From an uncultured Clostridia bacterium (GTDB lineage Bacteria; Bacillota; Clostridia; Christensenellales; Borkfalkiaceae): a stretch of DNA of 54,292 nt. Numbering within the stretch: position 1 is the first letter of the stretch; the number at the start of each line of letters is the position of its first letter. This document shows positions 50,318 to 54,292 of this stretch, in pieces. The translations under genes and the position numbers were made by a program. The stretch covers positions 1 to 54,292 of the forward strand of contig CAMFEK010000008.1 of the NCBI GenBank assembly GCA_945949395.1, given 5' to 3'. Below the pieces are notes generated by a model that ran no database searches, had not been told where the DNA came from, and was given only the letters and a program-made list of their open reading frames with translations.

Positions 50318-50338
50318 CGGATAGAAGCAGTCTATCCG
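50318..50338 (+). promoter_or_regulatory. Inverted repeat at the expected transcript start
   Basis: CGGATAGA (50318-50325), AGCAG, TCTATCCG (50331-50338). Its place just after the -10 box fits a repressor operator or a 5'-end RNA hairpin. Confidence 0.6.
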
Positions 50339-50406
50339 ATGCGCTCCGACGGGAAAATACCCGATCGCGGCGCGTTGAATAGAAAAAAGGTAAAGGGGTT
50401 AAAATC

Positions 50407-52797
50407 ATGAAAAAATTAGTATTTCACGACGGTTGGCGATGCAGGCAGATCAGCGAGGGCGCGGAATGGAAGGAAATCTCGATTCCGCACGACGCGATGC
50501 TTTCAGAGGAGCGGGACTCCTCTTCCGTCGCCGGCATCAACAACGGTTGGTTCGTCAGTTACGACTACGAATACGAAAAGAGCTTTTCCCTTCCCGAAAC
50601 GTACAAGGGAAAGGATCTTATTTTGGAGTTTGAAGGGGTGTATCGCAACGCCGAAGTGTATATAAACGGCGAAAAGGCGGCGTTCCGCCCTTACGGATAT
50701 ACCAACTTCTACGTCGATATCACGAATATGGTGAAGATCGGGCAGGAGAACGTCGTAAAGGTGATCGCGCGCAACGCCGATCAGCCCAACTCCCGCTGGT
50801 ATTCGGGTACGGGTATCTACCGTCCCGTCAGCCTGTGGGTGGGGGAAAAGAAGAGAATCGCGTTAAACGGCGTCAAGGTAAAGACGAAGAGCATTCAGCC
50901 CGCCGTCGTGGAGGTATCGCTCCTTTCTACGGCAAAGGGCAACGCCAAGGTGGAAATTCTCGACGGCGAAACAATCCTCTCGAGCGGAACGCTCGCGCTG
51001 GACGAGACCTGCGCGGGTAAAATAGACCTCACCGTGGAAAACGCAAAACTTTGGTCTCCCGAAACGCCAAAGCTGTACGATTGTCGGGTCACCTTCGGCA
51101 AGGACGTCGTGACCGAAAAGATCGGTATTCGCATCGTAACGGTGAACGCGAAGGAAGGCTTGTGCATCAACGGAAAGAGAGTGATCCTGCGCGGCGCGTG
51201 CATTCATCACGACAACGGGATCCTCGGCGCCTGCTGTTTCCCCGAGGCGGAGGAGAGAAAGATCCGCCTGCTCAAAGAATACGGCTACAACGCCGTCCGC
51301 TCCGCGCACAATCCCTGCTCCAAGGCGCTCTTGGACGTTTGCGACAGGCTCGGCGTTCTCGTCATGGACGAATACGTGGACGAGTGGTACGTTCATAAGA
51401 CCATGTACGGCTACGCCAACCTCGTGGGCGAGTGGTGGAGAGAAGACTTAAAAGACATGGTGGACAAGGATTATAATCACCCTTCCGTCGTCATGTATTC
51501 CACGGGCAACGAGGTGGGCGAAACCTCCGAAGAGAGGGGGATCGCGCTCACCAAGGAATTTACCGAATATCTGCATTCCCTCGACGACACCCGCACCGTT
51601 TCCTGCGGCATCAACATTTGGTTCAACGCCATGTATTCCATGGGATTCGGTCAGTATTCCGATGAAAAGGCGAAAAAGGCGGCGGAGGCGAAGTCGGACA
51701 AGGACAGAAAGAAACAGGCGGTCGGCTCCGAATTTTTCAACAACCTCGCGGGCATGGTCGGCGCGGATTTCATGAAGATCATGGCGACCATTCCCCTCTG
51801 CGACAAAGTGACGAGAGACGCCTATGCGAACATGGACGTCGCCGGCTATAACTACGGCATCAAACGCTATCGGCACGATATGAAAAAATATCCCGAACGC
51901 GTCATTTTGGGGAGCGAGACCTTCTGCTCCGACGCGTATTCGTTCTGGGAAACGGCGAAGAGCAATCCCGCGCTCATCGGCGATTTCGTCTGGGCGGGCA
52001 TCGACTATCTCGGCGAGCTCGGCGTGGGCAGTTGGGAATACGAGGAATATGCGCCCGACTTCAATCACGGCGTGGGCTGGATGACGGCGGGCAGCGGCAG
52101 ACTCGATCTGATCGGCGATCCGTTGGGCGAAGCGCTCTACACCAAGGTGGCGTTCGAATTAGAGGACAAGCCGCAGATCGCCGTCGTGCCCGTCACGCAC
52201 ACGGACGATAAGCATTCCCCCTCCGCCTGGAAGTTCTCCAACGCCCTTCCCTCCTGGAGCTGGAACGGCTGTGAGGGGAAAAAGGCGAAGGTAGAAGTGT
52301 ATTCCCGCGCGCCCGTCGTAGAATTGTACGTGAACGGAACCCGCGTGGGCAGAAAAAAATTCGGCAAGAACTGCCGATTCGATTTCACCACGATCTATCG
52401 CGACGGCGAGATCACGGCAGTCGCCTTGGATAAGGACGGAAAGGAGCTTTCCCGCAGCAGCTTAAAGACGGCGGGTGAGGAAACCATTCTTTCCGTGACG
52501 CCCGAAAAGAGGAAGGTGAAAAAGGGGGAGATCTGCTTTATTCCCCTCACCCTCTCCGATCGCAACGGCGAGCGGAAACCCGCGGAGAGAAAGATCATCT
52601 CGGTGAAGGTGGAGGGAGGCGATTTGCTCGCGCTCGGTTCCGCCTGTCCGTACAGCGAGCGGAGCTATCTTACAAGCGAGACGGACTCCTACTACGGCAG
52701 AGCGATGGCGGTAGTGAGAGCGAGCGGCAAAAAGGTAAAAATTACGGCGACCGCCGAGGAGTTAAGCGGCGAGGCGGAAATCGACGTGGAGGAATAA
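50407..52797 (+). CDS. Glycoside hydrolase family 2, beta-galactosidase type
   Basis: This 796-residue enzyme has the GH2 order: a jelly-roll sugar-binding domain (about 1-145), an immunoglobulin-like domain (about 150-245), a TIM barrel (about 250-540) and C-terminal beta-domains. The acid/base Glu369 is in STGNEVGE and the nucleophile Glu504 in ILGSETFC. The RGACIHHDNGILG and RSAHNP motifs are also present. No signal peptide, so substrates are cleaved inside the cell. Co-transcription with galT, six bases downstream, favours a galactose-releasing enzyme; beta-glucuronidase or mannosidase activity is less likely but not excluded. Confidence 0.9.
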   Translation: MKKLVFHDGWRCRQISEGAEWKEISIPHDAMLSEERDSSSVAGINNGWFVSYDYEYEKSFSLPETYKGKDLILEFEGVYRNAEVYINGEKAAFRPYGYTNFYVDITNMVKIGQENVVKVIARNADQPNSRWYSGTGIYRPVSLWVGEKKRIALNGVKVKTKSIQPAVVEVSLLSTAKGNAKVEILDGETILSSGTLALDETCAGKIDLTVENAKLWSPETPKLYDCRVTFGKDVVTEKIGIRIVTVNAKEGLCINGKRVILRGACIHHDNGILGACCFPEAEERKIRLLKEYGYNAVRSAHNPCSKALLDVCDRLGVLVMDEYVDEWYVHKTMYGYANLVGEWWREDLKDMVDKDYNHPSVVMYSTGNEVGETSEERGIALTKEFTEYLHSLDDTRTVSCGINIWFNAMYSMGFGQYSDEKAKKAAEAKSDKDRKKQAVGSEFFNNLAGMVGADFMKIMATIPLCDKVTRDAYANMDVAGYNYGIKRYRHDMKKYPERVILGSETFCSDAYSFWETAKSNPALIGDFVWAGIDYLGELGVGSWEYEEYAPDFNHGVGWMTAGSGRLDLIGDPLGEALYTKVAFELEDKPQIAVVPVTHTDDKHSPSAWKFSNALPSWSWNGCEGKKAKVEVYSRAPVVELYVNGTRVGRKKFGKNCRFDFTTIYRDGEITAVALDKDGKELSRSSLKTAGEETILSVTPEKRKVKKGEICFIPLTLSDRNGERKPAERKIISVKVEGGDLLALGSACPYSERSYLTSETDSYYGRAMAVVRASGKKVKITATAEELSGEAEIDVEE

Positions 52798-52803
52798 ACG
52801 AAT

Positions 52804-54270
52804 ATGCAAAAGGTGTTTGAATGTATCGACCGACTGGTCGATTATGCAAAGAAAAATCTGGGGCTTTCGGAAAAGAACGAGGATTATATCAAAAACGATA
52901 TCTTCCGCACGCTCGGCATCGAAAGCTATACGGGAAACACGGGCGCAACGTCTGATGCGGAGACGCCCGAAACGCTCGTTAAGGAGCTCGCCGAAGCCTG
53001 CGCGCATGCGGGGCTGTTCCCCATCGAGGAGAGCGAATACTATCTCGATCAGGTGATGGGCGCACTCACTCTGCTCCCCAAGGAGGTGGAGGACGCTTTT
53101 TACCGCGTCGAGCGGGAAGAGGGCGGCAAGGCGGCGACCGAATGGTTTTACCGCTATTCCGTCAAGAGCGACTACGTGAAAAAGTCCAAGCTCGATCAAA
53201 ATCCCCGTTTCGAATCGGGCGGACTCGTCGTCACCATCAACAAGGCGAAACCCGAATTTCGCGATCCCAAAAAGGCGCAGGCGGGTAATTCCGTAAAGGG
53301 CGGCTACCCCAAATGCAGTATCTGCCACGCCAACGAAGGCTTTGCGGGCAGAAATAAGAGAACGCTGCGCACGATCGATATCACGCTCGGCGGGCAAAAG
53401 TGGTTCTGGCAGTTCTCGCCCTACGGGTATTTTTATCAGCACGGCATCGCGGTCAACTACGAGCATACCCCCATGCACGTCGATAAGGGCACCTTTACGA
53501 GACTCATGGACTTCGTAGACCGTTTCCCGCATTACTTTATCGGCTGCAACGCGCCCCTTCCCCGCATCGGCGGCAGCGTGTTGGCGCACGATCATTATCA
53601 GGGCGGCGGCGAAATTCTGCCCATGCACAAGGCGAAAGCGCTCTATACTTTTGCGGCGAAGGGATATCCCGAACTCGCCGTCGAGGTGGTGGACTGGCCG
53701 GGCACCGTCGTGCGGGTGGTCGGCAAGGACAGAGCGGGGATAGAATCGGTCGCGGAGATCCTGCGCGAAGGTTGGGTGAACTATAAAAACGAGGCGCTCG
53801 GCATTATCCCCGAGGACGAAAACGGCGTGCACAGCGCGATCTCTCCCACTTGCGTCAAGACGGAGCGGGGCTATGAAATGAGCCTCATCTTCCGCAATAA
53901 CATCACTTCCGAGCAATATCCCGACGGCGTGTTCCACGCGCACCCCGAATTTCACGTCATCAAGAAGGAATCCATCGGGCTCATCGAGGCGCAGGGCTTG
54001 TTCATTCTGCCCGGTCGATTGGAGAAGGAACTCGGCGAAATGGAAGAGGCGATTCTGGAAAAGAGGGCGCTCCCCGAATCCTTAAAGGAATACGAAATGG
54101 TGTTCGGCGAGGTCAAGGCGCTGATAAGCGATCAGCCTTCCAAGGAAGAAATTCATCGGGCGGTCGAAAGCGAGCTCGGCAGTATTTGCGCGAGAATTTT
54201 GGAAAATACCGCCGTATTCAAGAACAAAGAACAGGATATCGCATTCTTAAAGGAGTTGAATTTGATATGA
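52804..54270 (+). CDS. galT: UDP-glucose-hexose-1-phosphate uridylyltransferase, class II
   Basis: GalT exchanges UMP between UDP-glucose and galactose 1-phosphate in the Leloir pathway. The 488-residue protein is of the Firmicutes class II type. Features include KCSICHANEGFAGR, QFSPYGYFYQHGIAVN and the active-site region GGSVLAHDHYQGG, with the nucleophilic histidine in HDHYQ. It follows the GH2 gene directly and overlaps the next start codon (ATGA at 54267), so the operon continues beyond the window. Confidence 0.96.
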   Translation: MQKVFECIDRLVDYAKKNLGLSEKNEDYIKNDIFRTLGIESYTGNTGATSDAETPETLVKELAEACAHAGLFPIEESEYYLDQVMGALTLLPKEVEDAFYRVEREEGGKAATEWFYRYSVKSDYVKKSKLDQNPRFESGGLVVTINKAKPEFRDPKKAQAGNSVKGGYPKCSICHANEGFAGRNKRTLRTIDITLGGQKWFWQFSPYGYFYQHGIAVNYEHTPMHVDKGTFTRLMDFVDRFPHYFIGCNAPLPRIGGSVLAHDHYQGGGEILPMHKAKALYTFAAKGYPELAVEVVDWPGTVVRVVGKDRAGIESVAEILREGWVNYKNEALGIIPEDENGVHSAISPTCVKTERGYEMSLIFRNNITSEQYPDGVFHAHPEFHVIKKESIGLIEAQGLFILPGRLEKELGEMEEAILEKRALPESLKEYEMVFGEVKALISDQPSKEEIHRAVESELGSICARILENTAVFKNKEQDIAFLKELNLI

Positions 54271-54292
54271 TAGACGAAAGAGAATATACCTA
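54267..54292 (+). CDS. Start of a further gene in the gal operon (partial)
   Basis: An ATG overlaps the galT stop and the frame reads MIDEREYT to the window edge, with AAGGAG about 17 bases upstream. Only eight codons are visible, so no product can be named. Confidence 0.5.

Overview
The window looks like a chromosomal segment of an anaerobic, gut-type member of the Clostridia (Bacillota). The evidence is Firmicutes-style Shine-Dalgarno sites, many near-consensus sigma-A promoters with 17-base spacers, class II GalT, BioY without a dedicated ATPase, LytTR/GHKL signalling, and L-arabinose, L-rhamnose and plant-glycan catabolism. An uncultured Christensenellales-like lineage is possible, but I cannot prove it from sequence alone.

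Layout. 1-80: 3' end of a 5S rRNA gene and its terminator. 181-4634: accessory block of three tandem XRE regulators with membrane tails, an FtsX-like permease and two lipoproteins, shaped by repeated local duplication. 4801-9726: araD, araA, a GH31 glycosidase and a GNAT acetyltransferase. 9731-10736: an AT-rich islet with a foreign-looking XRE gene between inverted copies of one hairpin. 10879-16745: ABC-F ATPase, radical SAM protein, metK with an odd charged tail, bioY under a BirA-type operator, and a short degenerate birA. 16903-21823: secA, prfB (no programmed frameshift) and tsaD. 21957-25963: two surface-anchored proteins flanking a possible phage-type regulator. 26017-34989: a P22-like head cassette (terminase, portal, scaffold, capsid, head-tail proteins) with no other phage functions. 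A 0.95-kb composite tandem repeat lies between its scaffold and capsid genes.

35019-43493: L-rhamnose regulon. A divergent DeoR regulator faces alpha-L-rhamnosidase, rhaB, rhaA and rhaD, and a separately promoted lactaldehyde reductase gene follows. 43588-45864: a candidate terminated small RNA, then a LytTR response regulator and GHKL kinase. 45893-46385: a decaying DUF1905/cysteine-peptidase-like gene. 46635-50187: a membrane-anchored, domain-swapped GH3 enzyme with a small membrane partner. 50407-54292: GH2 beta-galactosidase, galT and the first codons of another gene.

The metabolic genes fit together as side-chain and oligosaccharide use. Glycosidases (GH31, GH78, GH3, GH2) would release xylose, rhamnose, glucose or galactose units. 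The arabinose, rhamnose and galactose enzymes channel sugars to central metabolism, and FucO would reduce the lactaldehyde made by RhaD. No sugar transporter is present here. The most unusual items are the composite repeat array inside the capsid operon, the isolated head cassette, three genes whose -10 box sits 6-7 bases before the ATG (probable leaderless mRNAs), the BirA relative lacking key ligase motifs, and the candidate small RNA upstream of the two-component system.
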